Source: Cognaticolwellia beringensis (GTDB lineage: Bacteria; Pseudomonadota; Gammaproteobacteria; Enterobacterales; Alteromonadaceae). Taken from it: a stretch of DNA of 64,000 bases. How positions within the stretch are numbered: position 1 is the first letter of the stretch; each line of letters begins with the position of its first letter. The translations under genes and the position numbers were made by a program. Under the pieces are notes generated by a model. The model was not told where the DNA came from. It was given only the letters and a program-made list of their open reading frames with translations, and searched no databases. The stretch spans positions 2,480,001 through 2,544,000 of the forward strand of contig NZ_CP020465.1 of assembly GCF_002076895.1 (NCBI RefSeq), read 5' to 3'. Below are positions 11,287-23,268 of the stretch, one piece after another.

Positions 11287-11362
11287 GGGGCTATAGCTCA
11301 GCTGGGAGAGCGCCTGCCTTGCACGCAGGAGGTCAGCAGTTCGATCCTGCTTAGCTCCACCA
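11287..11362 (+). tRNA. tRNA-Ala (TGC anticodon)
   Basis: A 76-base cloverleaf with encoded CCA. The acceptor stem GGGGCTA pairs with TAGCTCC and the anticodon loop is CTTGCAC with TGC at 11320-11322. Second tRNA of the 16S-23S spacer. Confidence 0.97.
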
Positions 11363-11788
11363 CTTCTTCACTAAGAATAGAAAGACCAAACTTAAGTTAT
11401 GCTTCATTTAAGCTACTTTAAGTTTGGTTTTTAACCAAGTCACCACCGAATGCGTGTGAATGACAAGTTCTTTAACAATCTGGAAAGCTGATATAAATAC
11501 CGGTATTTATATGATGAACACGGTGTCGCGCTGTTGTTCATAAATTATAAATACCAAACTGTTGTTAACGGGAATATCGCCTGTTAATAATGGTGATTAC
11601 GGGTCCTCCTCGGAAACGTAATCAACCCGGTAAATATTCTTCGGAATGTTTACCACTCTTATTCAAGACACACTTTGTGTGCGTGAAAATGTCAGACTTT
11701 ACAATTGCGTCGGATTAGTCTCCGATGTGTACTAACTGTTTTAAACTGAAAGCTTATAGCTGACAGCTGAGACCACTTAGGGTTGTAT
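11363..11788 (+). other. tRNA-Ala to 23S spacer
   Basis: Transcribed spacer of 426 bases without a gene. It contains a second boxA (11467-11478) and the 5' arm of the 23S processing stem: GGTTGTATGGTTAAG near 11781-11795 is complementary to sequence at the 23S 3' end, as expected for an RNase III substrate. Confidence 0.8.
11467..11478 (+). promoter_or_regulatory. boxA antitermination site before 23S
   Basis: GTTCTTTAACAA repeats the leader boxA core in the spacer, the normal second position in rrn operons. Confidence 0.7.
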
Positions 11789-14682
<2,894 letters not shown>

Positions 14683-14815
14683 ACAACACCCAAGTGGTTT
14701 TGTAGGTAAGTTTGACAAACATCACGCATAACATAGTGATGAATAAGAGAAAATAAACGTATTTATTATCATTGAGACACGTCTTAATGAACGGCTTTCA
14801 AGATTGTACCCTTTT

Positions 14816-14934
14816 TGTCTAGCGACAATAGCGACATGGCCCCACCTGATCCCATTCCGAACTCAGAAGTGAAACGTGTTAGCGCCGATGGTAGTGTGGG
14901 AGTTCCCATGTGAGAGTAGGACATTGCTAGGCTT
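14816..14934 (+). rRNA. rrf: 5S ribosomal RNA
   Basis: A 119-base 5S gene. The ends pair (TGTCTAGC with GCTAGGCT) and the conserved core CCGAACTCAGAAGTGAAACG is present. Partial copies of its 3' half recur downstream (see repeats). Confidence 0.95.
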
Positions 14935-14945
14935 CTATTTAGAAG

Positions 14946-14973
14946 AGCCCGATTCGAAAGAGTCGGGCTTTTT
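14946..14973 (+). terminator. rRNA operon terminator
   Basis: AGCCCGA...TCGGGCT hairpin followed by TTTTT, 12 bases after the 5S gene. Confidence 0.88.
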
Positions 14974-15005
14974 GCTGTCTGGAATTTGAAAATAAAACTA
15001 GCGCA

Positions 15006-15222
15006 TGAAACGTGTTAGCGCCGGTGGTAAAGGGCGTGTGGGTGTTCTTCTCTTTATGTGAGAGGGACGCCGTTCCTGCACATCCATGTGCCCACGGCAT
15101 TAGTGCATCTCGGTAATTGCTCCTGCATTACGCTACTAACCTACATCCATGTAGGAACTTGCACGTCATTGCTAGGCTTCTATTTAGAGAAACCCGTAGC
15201 TGATGCTACGGTTTTTTTGCTT
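15006..15222 (+). repeat. Decayed 5S/terminator copy B with inserted hairpin element
   Basis: Repeats the 5S 3' half and its trailer. TGAAACGTGTTAGCGCC (15006-) equals the true 5S apart from few changes, and CATTGCTAGGCTTCTATTTAGA (15167-) equals the 5S end plus flank. About 100 bases (15066-15166) are inserted between these blocks, containing GCACATCCATGTGC and CCTACATCCATGTAGG hairpins. The copy ends in its own terminator, CCGTAGC/GCTACGG plus seven T (15190-15218). Too incomplete to be a working 5S. Confidence 0.75.
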
Positions 15223-15298
15223 TCTGGTGTTTAGAAAATATAATATATCAAAAATGAGCTTGAAACTTGTGGGGGCTTTATACCAATCTGCATAAGCA

Positions 15299-15859
15299 TT
15301 AAATCAGATTAATCCAGTCACGATTACATAACGACATTACTCTTTTTACGTCACTTCTGAAGATATTCCAAGCATTGCTGCATTCATCAACTATATTTTC
15401 ATAGCCATTAAAGCATCTATTGGCTAGGCAATTTTGTCTTAGCCATTGCCATACCTGCTCAATTGGATTTAACTCTGGGGAATAAGGAGGTAACTTGATC
15501 ATGACTAGATTTTTTAAATCTTCAAATGTGTCTTCTGTATGCCAACCAGCTCCATCCATTACTACAACAGCATATCTACCTTCGGGTGTGGCTCGTGATA
15601 TTTGTTTTAAATGCTTTTTCATTACGTCTTTGTTCATCACGGGTGAGATCAATGCCTCTGTAGCGCCCGTCGAAGGACAAACAGCCCCGAACATGTATGC
15701 ATATTCGAACTGTTGTTGTCTTACTGCTCTAGGTCTACTGCCCGTTTTCGCCCATAACCTTGTTGTTGTATTTTGCTGGCCAAAGCGTGCTTCATCTTGA
15801 AACCAAACATCAACTTTATCTAAGCTAATATTAAAGGGGATGTTAAGGATCGTTTCCAT
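15299..15859 (-). CDS. IS630-family transposase, catalytic DDE part
   Basis: Downstream half of the transposase. The DDE motifs are VWFQDEARFGQ (first Asp), AVVVMDGAGWHT (second Asp) and LPPYSPELNPIEQVWQWLR (final Glu), all typical of IS630. The ORF is open from an ATG at 15859, but family alignment by eye suggests it should be fused to the upstream half, with SFQ preceding the ATG. It overlaps the upstream frame by 17 bases. Relative to that frame it is shifted by +1 (or -2), so production of a full enzyme needs frameshifting or the element is inactive. Confidence 0.85.
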   Translation of the reverse strand: METILNIPFNISLDKVDVWFQDEARFGQQNTTTRLWAKTGSRPRAVRQQQFEYAYMFGAVCPSTGATEALISPVMNKDVMKKHLKQISRATPEGRYAVVVMDGAGWHTEDTFEDLKNLVMIKLPPYSPELNPIEQVWQWLRQNCLANRCFNGYENIVDECSNAWNIFRSDVKRVMSLCNRDWINLI

Positions 15860-16364
15860 CTGGAAGCTTTTTAAAAACGTCTTGGACGCTTTGTGATTGC
15901 TTAGGGTGTTTAGAGCGACTTGTTATCCATGAATACCCTAGTTTTTTCAGTATTTTATATACATGATCTCGATGATAATCTATGTCGAATTCTTCCTTAA
16001 TAAAGGTACAAAAATCTTGTCCCATAAGTCGACCTCCCTCCGTTGAGCAACTCTGATTTTCAACGTATTGAGCAAGTTGGCTTAGTTGCTTTGGAGAAAG
16101 CATAGAAGGTCTTCCTTTCGGGCTAACACTATCAAGGCCCGACAAGCCCTTCGTCAAATAAGCAGTGACCCAACGATTAACACTTGAACGAGCGACTTTT
16201 AATGTCGTTGAAATATCCGTTCTGCTGAGACCATCTAAAAAGTATGAAACAGCAAGCAAACGCATACGCTTTCGCCCATCTTTTTCCTTTCTTGATAATT
16301 TGAGTAAATCTACTGAGGTGAGTTGTTCCAAAGCGTGGTGTCTGCATCCAAAATAAAAACACAT
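15843..16364 (-). CDS. IS630-family transposase, DNA-binding part
   Basis: Upstream half of the transposase, with two helix-turn-helix segments: SRTDISTTLKVARSSVNRWV, then a winged-helix-like part ending YKILKKLGYSW. Normal IS630 enzymes have about 340 residues in one chain; this part stops after 173 residues within a few codons of a T5A5 run (15868-15877), where the frame changes. Whether this is programmed slippage or a simple mutation cannot be told from one copy. Confidence 0.82.
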   Translation of the reverse strand: MCFYFGCRHHALEQLTSVDLLKLSRKEKDGRKRMRLLAVSYFLDGLSRTDISTTLKVARSSVNRWVTAYLTKGLSGLDSVSPKGRPSMLSPKQLSQLAQYVENQSCSTEGGRLMGQDFCTFIKEEFDIDYHRDHVYKILKKLGYSWITSRSKHPKQSQSVQDVFKKLPDGNDP

Positions 16365-16389
16365 TAGATCACATCTTTGTGCAGATTGG

Positions 16390-16666
16390 TATTAGTCACC
16401 TTTAGTTGATTTTATTCAGGCGAATAGATTTGTCTTACACTGTTAAGAGCACTGCTCGGTGAAGCGCGCAGCGCCTCAGTACTTACTCGGTGGTGCATAA
16501 TCTTTTATTTTTTAAACACACAACAAGGTTCACCACAGAGAACACCGAGGGACTGCGTCCTACACCGAGGAAAGAGAAGTTAATGAGGGCTTAAATCAAA
16601 TTAACTTCTGTTTCCTTCTGTTTCCTTATGTTTTACGTAAATAATCACTCGTCACTGCACGTCAAG
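16390..16666. other. Gene-free segment after the IS
   Basis: No gene. It includes a stretch around 16525-16580 with the words CACCACAGAGAACACCGAG and ACACCGAGGAAAGAGAAG, which resemble a dispersed intergenic repeat common in marine gammaproteobacteria. The remainder is unassigned. Confidence 0.4.
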
Positions 16667-16694
16667 AGCCCGTTACGAAAGTAACGGGCTTTTT
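16667..16694 (+). terminator. Extra rrn-type terminator
   Basis: AGCCCGTTAC-GAAA-GTAACGGGCT with a T run: a 10-bp stem closed by a GAAA tetraloop. Confidence 0.8.
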
Positions 16695-16913
16695 GCTGCC
16701 TGGGATTTATAAAATAAAACTTGTGCATGAAACGTGTTAGTGCTGGTGGTAAAGAGTGTGTGGGTGTTTTTCTCTGGGACGCCGTTCCTGCACATCCCAT
16801 GTGACCACGGCATTAGTGAATCTCAATAATTGCTCCTGCATTACGTTACTAACGTACATCCATGTAGAAACTTGTAGGTCAAGAGCCTGGCTCGATAGAG
16901 TCGGAATTTTTTC
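16667..16913 (+). repeat. Decayed 5S/terminator copy C with the same hairpin element
   Basis: Begins with a perfect rrn-type terminator (16667-16694) and a trailer like that of the true 5S. A 5S fragment follows (TGAAACGTGTTAGTGCTGG, from 16728), then the same inserted element as copy B (16778-about 16880), then a degenerate terminator (16883-16913). Order and sequence match copy B, so the two descend from one duplicated unit. Confidence 0.72.
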
Positions 16914-17001
16914 TTTCTAAGATTTAAAACTATCAGATTTATGCGATCAGTCACTAACAGCTGTACGATTAAAGCATGAGTACATTCTTATACGTTTACA
17001 T

Positions 17002-17025
17002 GCCGATTCGAAAGAGTCGTTTTTG
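17002..17025 (+). repeat. Fourth remnant of the rrn terminator
   Basis: GCCGATTCGAAAGAGTCG followed by TTTTT is nearly identical to the core of the true rrn terminator at 14946, including its loop, but has lost the outer stem. From here to cysJ (17026-17357) no further feature was recognised apart from the AT-rich promoter area. Confidence 0.6.
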
Positions 17026-17357
17026 ATTTCAGGGGTTTGACACAAAGTTAATACTAATCTCACTAATACCAATGTTATTAATTAATTGGACTTCTATATT
17101 CAATATTAAAGATCAGGTAGTTAGTGATATTACTATTCCATAAAAAGAATGATTAGCCGTCGTAAAGTTTAATATTTTTAATATATATCGTTTAAAAACA
17201 ACAGGTATAGGATAAATGGCAGTCTATCTTATAAATTTAAGACTCTTTTAAATTTCCTATATTCTATTTTTGCATAAAAAAGCCGTTTCTATTCTTTTTC
17301 TTTAGAAGTTAATCAGTCTATCCTAGCGTTATTAATTAGTAATGGGTGTAAAGTGAC

Positions 17358-19169
17358 ATGTTGCCTGAACAGCAAAAATTAAACCAAACAATGCTAGATA
17401 CCAATCAGTTGGCATCTTTTAAGCAAAGCATAAACGATCTTTCTCCGCTTCAATTAGCGTGGGCTAGCGGTTATTTAGCCGCAAAAGCTGAAAATGTAAG
17501 TACTGTTGCAGTTCCAGCTGCCGTTGCAAGTGCTGCGTCACCAACATTAACTATCCTGTATGGCTCACAGACTGGTAACGCTAAAGGCGTTGCTAAAAGT
17601 TTGGCTGCAAAAGCAAGCGCAGAAGGCTTGAGTGTTGAGTTAAAAAGTATGGGAGAAATTAAGCCTAAAGCTATTAAAAACATTACTCACTTATTAATTG
17701 TTGCTAGCACTAATGGCGAAGGTGAAGCTCCTGATGATGCCATTGCGTTACATGAATTTTTGGCTTCTAAAAAAGCCCCTAAGCTAGAACACTTGCATTA
17801 CAGTGTGTTAGCTTTAGGTGATACCAGTTATGAGTTTTTCTGCCAAACAGGTAAAGATTTCGATCTTAATTTAGAAAAGTTAGGTGCGAAAAGAATTGCC
17901 CCTCGTATGGATTGTGATGTTGATTATGATGCAGACGCTAATACTTGGACGACTTCAGTAATCACAGAAGCTAAAGCACTACTTGAAAGTGAGATCACTG
18001 CAAGTAATGTCGTGTCGTTAGCAAGTATAAATAACACTGAAGAGCTTTATACAAAGCAAACTCCATATAGTGCTGAATTATTACTTAGCCAAAAAATTAC
18101 CGGTCGAGATTCTGCTAAAGATGTTCGACACGTCGAGATAGACTTAGGCGAATCTGGATTAACTTATCAAGCAGGTGATGCTTTAGGCGTTTGGTTTGAT
18201 AATTCTGCTGCGCTAGTAGACGAACTTATCACAGAGCTAGGGATTGATGACCAAGATAAAGTCGCGGTTGCTGATGAAAGCCTAACCATTGGCGAAGCAT
18301 TAAAAACAAAATTTGAAATCACACAAACTTCAATACAGTTTGTCGACTTTTGGGCTAAGAAAGCACAAGCTGCTAATTTATTGGCAATCTTAGATGATAA
18401 AGCAGCCTTACGAGAGTATGCGGCTAATCATCAAGTAGTTGACGTAGTGAAATCTGCGCCACTACCTAATGAAATAAAGTTAAATGCCCAAGAATTTGTT
18501 GACTCGTTACGTAAAATTACACCAAGACTATATTCTATAGCATCTTCTCAAAGTGAAGTTGAAGAAGAAGTGCATTTAACGGTTGGGTTAGTTCAATACC
18601 AAACAGATGATGCAAATCGTCAAGGCGGCGCTTCTGGCTTTTTAGCCAATGGCATTGAAGAAGGCGGAGAAGTAAAAGTGTTTATTGAACACAATGATAA
18701 CTTCCGTTTACCTGTTAACAATGAAACCCCCGTAATTATGATTGGCCCTGGCACTGGTGTAGCACCATTTAGAGCGTTTATGCAAGAACGCGAAGCTACT
18801 GAAGCTACAGGTGATAATTGGCTATTTTTTGGTGACCAAACCTTTACACAAGATTTTCTATATCAAGTTGAATGGCAGAACTATCTGAAATCTGGTTTGT
18901 TATCTAAAATTGATTTAGCCTTTTCTCGTGACCAGGCTGAGAAAATTTATGTTCAAGACCGTTTATTAGAAAACGCCGATGAAATATTTGCCTGGTTAGA
19001 GCGAGGCGCACATATCTACGTGTGTGGTGATATGAGTCGCATGGCTAAAGATGTAGAGGCTGCGTTGTTATCTATAATTGCAACTAAAGGTCAACTATCA
19101 GAAGAACAAGCTACTGAATACTTGAAAGATTTACGTAACGCTAAGCGTTATCAGAAGGATGTATACTAA
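17358..19169 (+). CDS. cysJ: Sulfite reductase [NADPH] flavoprotein alpha subunit
   Basis: Carries electrons from NADPH through FAD and FMN to CysI for reduction of sulfite to sulfide. Domain order: flavodoxin-like FMN domain with [11 protein letters not shown] (68-77), FAD-binding domain with RLYSIASS, then the NADPH-binding domain with [16 protein letters not shown] and the terminal RYQKDVY. The length of 603 is normal (E. coli 599). First gene of cysJIH; its stop shares one base with the cysI start (TAATG), implying translational coupling. Confidence 0.96.
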   Translation: MLPEQQKLNQTMLDTNQLASFKQSINDLSPLQLAWASGYLAAKAENVSTVAVPAAVASAASPTLTILYGSQTGNAKGVAKSLAAKASAEGLSVELKSMGEIKPKAIKNITHLLIVASTNGEGEAPDDAIALHEFLASKKAPKLEHLHYSVLALGDTSYEFFCQTGKDFDLNLEKLGAKRIAPRMDCDVDYDADANTWTTSVITEAKALLESEITASNVVSLASINNTEELYTKQTPYSAELLLSQKITGRDSAKDVRHVEIDLGESGLTYQAGDALGVWFDNSAALVDELITELGIDDQDKVAVADESLTIGEALKTKFEITQTSIQFVDFWAKKAQAANLLAILDDKAALREYAANHQVVDVVKSAPLPNEIKLNAQEFVDSLRKITPRLYSIASSQSEVEEEVHLTVGLVQYQTDDANRQGGASGFLANGIEEGGEVKVFIEHNDNFRLPVNNETPVIMIGPGTGVAPFRAFMQEREATEATGDNWLFFGDQTFTQDFLYQVEWQNYLKSGLLSKIDLAFSRDQAEKIYVQDRLLENADEIFAWLERGAHIYVCGDMSRMAKDVEAALLSIIATKGQLSEEQATEYLKDLRNAKRYQKDVY

Positions 19170-20911
19170 TGACTGACTTGACTAATAAAGAACAGGCAAA
19201 CGGCCCTTTAATTGTCGAAGGTAAACATGCCGATAATGAAAGATTAAAAGCGGAAAGTAACTATTTACGCGGCACCATTGCGCAAGACTTGAAAGATAAT
19301 GTTACTGGCGGCTTCACAGCTGATAACTTTCAGTTGATCAGAACTCACGGTATGTATCAACAAGACGATCGTGACATTAGAAATGAACGTGCTAAGCAAA
19401 AGCTTGAACCATTACATAATGTCATGCTGCGCGCGCGTATGCCTGGTGGCATTATCACACCAACGCAATGGTTAGCCATCGATCAGTTTTCACGTGAAAA
19501 AACCAGTTACGGCAGTATTCGCTTAACGACACGTCAAACGTTTCAATTTCACGGTGTATTAAAGCCTAACATTAAGTTAATGCACCAAACATTGAACGAA
19601 TATGGTATCGACTCTATTGCTACGGCAGGTGATGTAAATCGTAATGTACTTTGTACTACCAACCCTGTTGAATCAGAGTTGCACCAAGAAGCTTACGAGT
19701 GGGCTAAAAAAATTAGTGAGCACTTATTACCTAAAACACGCGCTTATGCTGAAATTTGGCTTGATGGCGAGAAAATTGAAGAAGGTAAAGATGGTAAAGA
19801 AGTAGAGCCTATTTTAGGTTCAAACTATTTGCCACGTAAATTTAAAACTACAGTTGTTATACCACCGCAAAATGATGTTGACGTTCACGCAAATGATTTG
19901 AATTTTATTGCTATTGCTAAAGACGGCAAACTTATTGGATTTAATGTCTTAGTTGGTGGTGGCTTAGCTATGACCCATGGTGATAAATCAACTTATCCTC
20001 GTAAAGCGGATGATTTCGGCTTTGTTGAGTTAGCGAAAACTTTAGATGTAGCCGCCGCTGTAGTCACGACTCAACGTGATTGGGGCAACCGAGTTAATCG
20101 TAAAAATGCAAAAACTAAATACACCTTAGACCGTGTTGGTGTCGATACTTTTAAAGCAGAAGTTGAAAAGCGTGCAGGTATTACTTTTGCTGAAAGTCGC
20201 CCTTATGAATTCACGGGCCGAGGCGATCGCATTGGCTGGACAGAAGGCTTTGATGGCAAAAACCATTTAGCGTTATTTATTGAAAATGGCCGTTTACTTG
20301 ATAAACCTAATTTGCCTTTAAAAACCGGTATGGCTGAAATAGCGAAAATCCATAAAGGCGATTTTCGAATGACCGCAAACCAGAACTTAATTGTAGCTGG
20401 TGTGGCAAGTGAAGATAAAGCTGAAATAGAACGTTTAGCCAGAGCACATGGCTTAATGGACGATGGAGTTTCTGTCCAGCGTAAAAATTCGATGGCCTGT
20501 GTTGCATTTCCTACTTGTCCACTGGCAATGGCTGAAGCCGAGCGCTACTTGCCTGGCTTAGTGACAGATGTAGAAGCAATATTAGCTAAACACAATGTAG
20601 CCGATGAAAGTATTATTTTACGGGTTACGGGCTGTCCGAATGGATGTGGTCGTGCGATGTTGGCTGAAATAGGCTTAGTTGGTAAAGGCCCTAGTAAATA
20701 CAATATGCATTTAGGTGGTAACATTGCGGGTACACGTGTACCTAAAATGTACAAAGAAAACCTGAATGAAGAAGATATTTTACAGGAAATTGATAGCTTA
20801 GTGGCGCGCTGGGTTGCTGAGCGAAATAATGCTGAAGCTTTCGGTGATTTTGTCATTCGTGTAGGTATCGTTGACGAAGTAAAAGTCAGCAAACGGGATT
20901 TTCATGACTAA
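19169..20911 (+). CDS. cysI: Sulfite reductase hemoprotein beta subunit
   Basis: Siroheme/[4Fe-4S] subunit performing the six-electron reduction of sulfite. The four cluster cysteines are Cys444, Cys450, Cys489 and Cys493 in [10 protein letters not shown] and GCPNGCG, with the same spacing as E. coli CysI. The active-site stretch [14 protein letters not shown] is intact. Length 580 (E. coli 570). Overlaps cysJ by one base and cysH by eight bases. Confidence 0.96.
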   Translation: MTDLTNKEQANGPLIVEGKHADNERLKAESNYLRGTIAQDLKDNVTGGFTADNFQLIRTHGMYQQDDRDIRNERAKQKLEPLHNVMLRARMPGGIITPTQWLAIDQFSREKTSYGSIRLTTRQTFQFHGVLKPNIKLMHQTLNEYGIDSIATAGDVNRNVLCTTNPVESELHQEAYEWAKKISEHLLPKTRAYAEIWLDGEKIEEGKDGKEVEPILGSNYLPRKFKTTVVIPPQNDVDVHANDLNFIAIAKDGKLIGFNVLVGGGLAMTHGDKSTYPRKADDFGFVELAKTLDVAAAVVTTQRDWGNRVNRKNAKTKYTLDRVGVDTFKAEVEKRAGITFAESRPYEFTGRGDRIGWTEGFDGKNHLALFIENGRLLDKPNLPLKTGMAEIAKIHKGDFRMTANQNLIVAGVASEDKAEIERLARAHGLMDDGVSVQRKNSMACVAFPTCPLAMAEAERYLPGLVTDVEAILAKHNVADESIILRVTGCPNGCGRAMLAEIGLVGKGPSKYNMHLGGNIAGTRVPKMYKENLNEEDILQEIDSLVARWVAERNNAEAFGDFVIRVGIVDEVKVSKRDFHD

Positions 20912-21665
20912 TATTATTAAAGCGAGTATACCGCCTGTGATTAGTAATAAATTCCCTGCGTCGTTACCAGAACCTTGGTTAAAGCAGTGGAACGAACTAT
21001 TAGAGAAACAGTCGGCAACACAGCGAGTAGAATGGGCGATGGAAAATTTACCATCGCAATTTGTTTTATCATCAAGTTTTGGTATCCAATCTGCAGTGAT
21101 GCTACATATGCTGACCCAGATTGAGCCCAATATTCCAGTATTAGTCACTGATACTGGGCATTTGTTTCCTGAGACCTATCAGTTTATTGAACAAATGACT
21201 GAGCGATTAAATTTAAATTTGCAGGTATTCAGTGCTAAAGAAAGTGCGGCATGGCAGCAAGCTAAATTTGGACAAGAGTGGGCAACAGATGAAGCCTCTT
21301 TAAAAGCATACAATCGACGTAATAAAGTTGAACCGCTAGAACGTGGTTTAAGTGAGTTGCAAGCAGGTACTTGGTTTTCTGGCGTTCGTCGTCAGCAATC
21401 TAGTCATCGTGAAGGTTTGTCGGTAGTGAGTATTTTACGCGGCCGCTTTAAAGTACACCCTATTATTGATTGGACAAATAAAGATGTTCATCAATACTTA
21501 ACGGCGAATAATTTACCCTACCACCCGTTGTGGGAAGAAGGTTATGTCTCAGTAGGCGACGTGCATAGTACGCGACCATTAACGGTTGGTATGGATGAAA
21601 GCGACACACGCTTTTCTGGTATGCAAAGAGAGTGTGGTTTACACACTGACGGTGATGGTATTTAA
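20904..21665 (+). CDS. cysH: Phosphoadenosine phosphosulfate reductase
   Basis: Reduces PAPS to sulfite with thioredoxin, supplying the substrate of CysJI. The PP-loop-like [14 protein letters not shown] binds the nucleotide, and the catalytic cysteine is in the C-terminal RECGLHT (Cys244). The extra cysteine pairs of APS-type, cluster-binding reductases are absent, so the PAPS-specific enzyme is the better call. Last gene of the overlapping cysJIH unit. Confidence 0.95.
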   Translation: MTNIIKASIPPVISNKFPASLPEPWLKQWNELLEKQSATQRVEWAMENLPSQFVLSSSFGIQSAVMLHMLTQIEPNIPVLVTDTGHLFPETYQFIEQMTERLNLNLQVFSAKESAAWQQAKFGQEWATDEASLKAYNRRNKVEPLERGLSELQAGTWFSGVRRQQSSHREGLSVVSILRGRFKVHPIIDWTNKDVHQYLTANNLPYHPLWEEGYVSVGDVHSTRPLTVGMDESDTRFSGMQRECGLHTDGDGI

Positions 21666-21672
21666 ATTATTG

Positions 21673-21709
21673 TGACAAAAAGAATGCGCCAGTCGTATTC
21701 TATTTGTCA
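21673..21709 (+). terminator. Probable terminator of cysJIH
   Basis: A stem of TGACAAA/TTTGTCA plus AGAAT/ATTCT, interrupted by one A-A mismatch, lies eight bases after the cysH stop. The following T tract is short, so termination strength is uncertain. Confidence 0.5.
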
Positions 21710-21851
21710 TTTAATCAAGTGCTCAACATTTCACACATTATTATCTATTTATGAATGCCTTAACCCTACTTTACTCATTAGATGTCTTTGTTTTCGGCAG
21801 TAACGACTGTTTTAAGCAATAAAAATGTTTACAAAATTACTGCTTTTAGTC

Positions 21852-22751
21852 TTAGCCCTCGATAACAAAATTTTCAGATAATTGCGTTTTTACAGCGGAT
21901 AAATAACTCTCATCTTGATTGTCAGCAATTAAGTGCGCGAGTTCTGTGCCAATAGGGGTGAACTTATAAAAGGTCAGAATACAGTCCGCTTTTTTAGCTA
22001 TGAAGCTAAGTTGTTTGCCATTGTAGTTAAATTGAAGTTTTTCTCCTTTTGTAAGTGGATGACTTTCTGTTTCTTGTTCGAACACTAAGTGATTATCAGC
22101 CAAGGTTAATATATCAGCGTAGTTTAACCCTGCTTGATTAAGGTCGAGTCGCTGTTGTCGTTGTTTATTAAAAAAATTAAATAATTTTGGGACTTGATAA
22201 GCGCCGCTGATCACACGGATATTTTTTTTACGTGCATCTGCCATAGCTAAACTACAAGCTTTTGCTAACAGCTTTGCTTCAGTGATGCTCATGGTCCTGA
22301 ATGTTTGTAGCGTTTTTAATGAAAAAGAACCTGGTTGAGATACTTCGCCAGCTAAAATTTTCGCCCATAACTCTTGCATGCTTTTATTGCTAATACCTTC
22401 AGCAAGTGTCACAAATGAACTAAACCAGTCTTGATCAGCTCTGTCGGTTATCGTCTCATCTGAGCAATATTGAATGGCACGTAAAACGATCGCCTCCATA
22501 TTTTGCTGTTTACGTAACTCGTCGAGTTTTTTGCGTCGATAAGCCCTATCTTCCAAGGGGGCTTGTTTATTTTCTGGTAAAAATGCTGCATTGAGTGAGA
22601 ATTTTTTAGCCAACACTAATAATTGCCTTTGTGAAGAGGCATTAGCGCTACTTTTTGACCCTGTAGCTGGTTCGTCATGTTTAGGCGCAACTTTTGTATT
22701 TTGCGCTACAGGATGCTCTATTATGTGATTTTGTTCAGTCGAATTCGACAC
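21852..22751 (-). CDS. Uncharacterised protein, probably TIGR03899/DUF2806 type
   Basis: Function unknown. The first 45 residues are polar and low-complexity. Residues 50-230 are helical, with the segment WAKILAGEVSQPGSFSLKTLQTFRTMSITEAKLLAKACSLA, recognised as the TIGR03899/DUF2806 pattern. The last 70 residues look like a small beta-rich domain. No signal peptide or membrane segment, so it is expected in the cytosol. It is a single gene, convergent with cysJIH. The family name is from memory. Confidence 0.65.
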   Translation of the reverse strand: MSNSTEQNHIIEHPVAQNTKVAPKHDEPATGSKSSANASSQRQLLVLAKKFSLNAAFLPENKQAPLEDRAYRRKKLDELRKQQNMEAIVLRAIQYCSDETITDRADQDWFSSFVTLAEGISNKSMQELWAKILAGEVSQPGSFSLKTLQTFRTMSITEAKLLAKACSLAMADARKKNIRVISGAYQVPKLFNFFNKQRQQRLDLNQAGLNYADILTLADNHLVFEQETESHPLTKGEKLQFNYNGKQLSFIAKKADCILTFYKFTPIGTELAHLIADNQDESYLSAVKTQLSENFVIEG

Positions 22752-23268
22752 CAGATGTATTCCTTAAAACTATAAAGAAAGTGCTGTAAATTCCAGCATA
22801 ATATCGCCAAAAGATAATTATAGCGCAAATTTAAATTTTACTCATACCCTTAAATTTTCAATGTTAAACCAATAGTAATTATTATTTTAGTACTTCATGT
22901 AGTTAACCATACCATCTAGTTCGTTAATTATTTAATAATGAGAACAAGTAGTTATTGAAATAAATACTTTGTACTTGGTCATTGTCTCGGCGTATAAAGT
23001 ATTTCACCTAATTAATAAAATTAGTATTACTTTACAAACAGAAAAATATTATCTTTAATTTATAGGTGTTTAAGTTTTATTGAGGTATTATTTTTTGTAT
23101 ATGAAACAATTTAATATCATAGTACTCGATAATAACAATATTATTAAAACGAAATGTTGAATAATCTTAGCTCGACTTTTATTATGTACTATATATGATG
23201 ACAATTTTTAATGAAATTGCTGATCAAAAATTATGCTAGTTGTTGTTTACTAGTACCTTGAGGATGAT
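22752..23268. other. AT-rich divergent intergenic region
   Basis: 517 bases between two divergent genes, so it should hold both promoters. No gene, clear repeat or operator was found. Confidence 0.5.

Larger units (their letters stand above)
15283..16389 (-). mobile_element. IS630-family insertion sequence
   Basis: An element of 1107 bases bounded by inverted repeats: CCAATCTGCATAAG at the left and CTTTGTGCAGATTGG at the right. The dinucleotide TA flanks it on both sides (15281-15282 and 16390-16391), as expected for the TA target duplication of the IS630/Tc1-mariner group. It carries two overlapping transposase frames on the minus strand. It has inserted between decayed 5S/terminator copies behind the rRNA operon. 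Confidence 0.88.

Noticed and set aside
15006..15189. Second working 5S gene
   Set aside because: The 5' half is missing and about 100 bases interrupt the 3' half.
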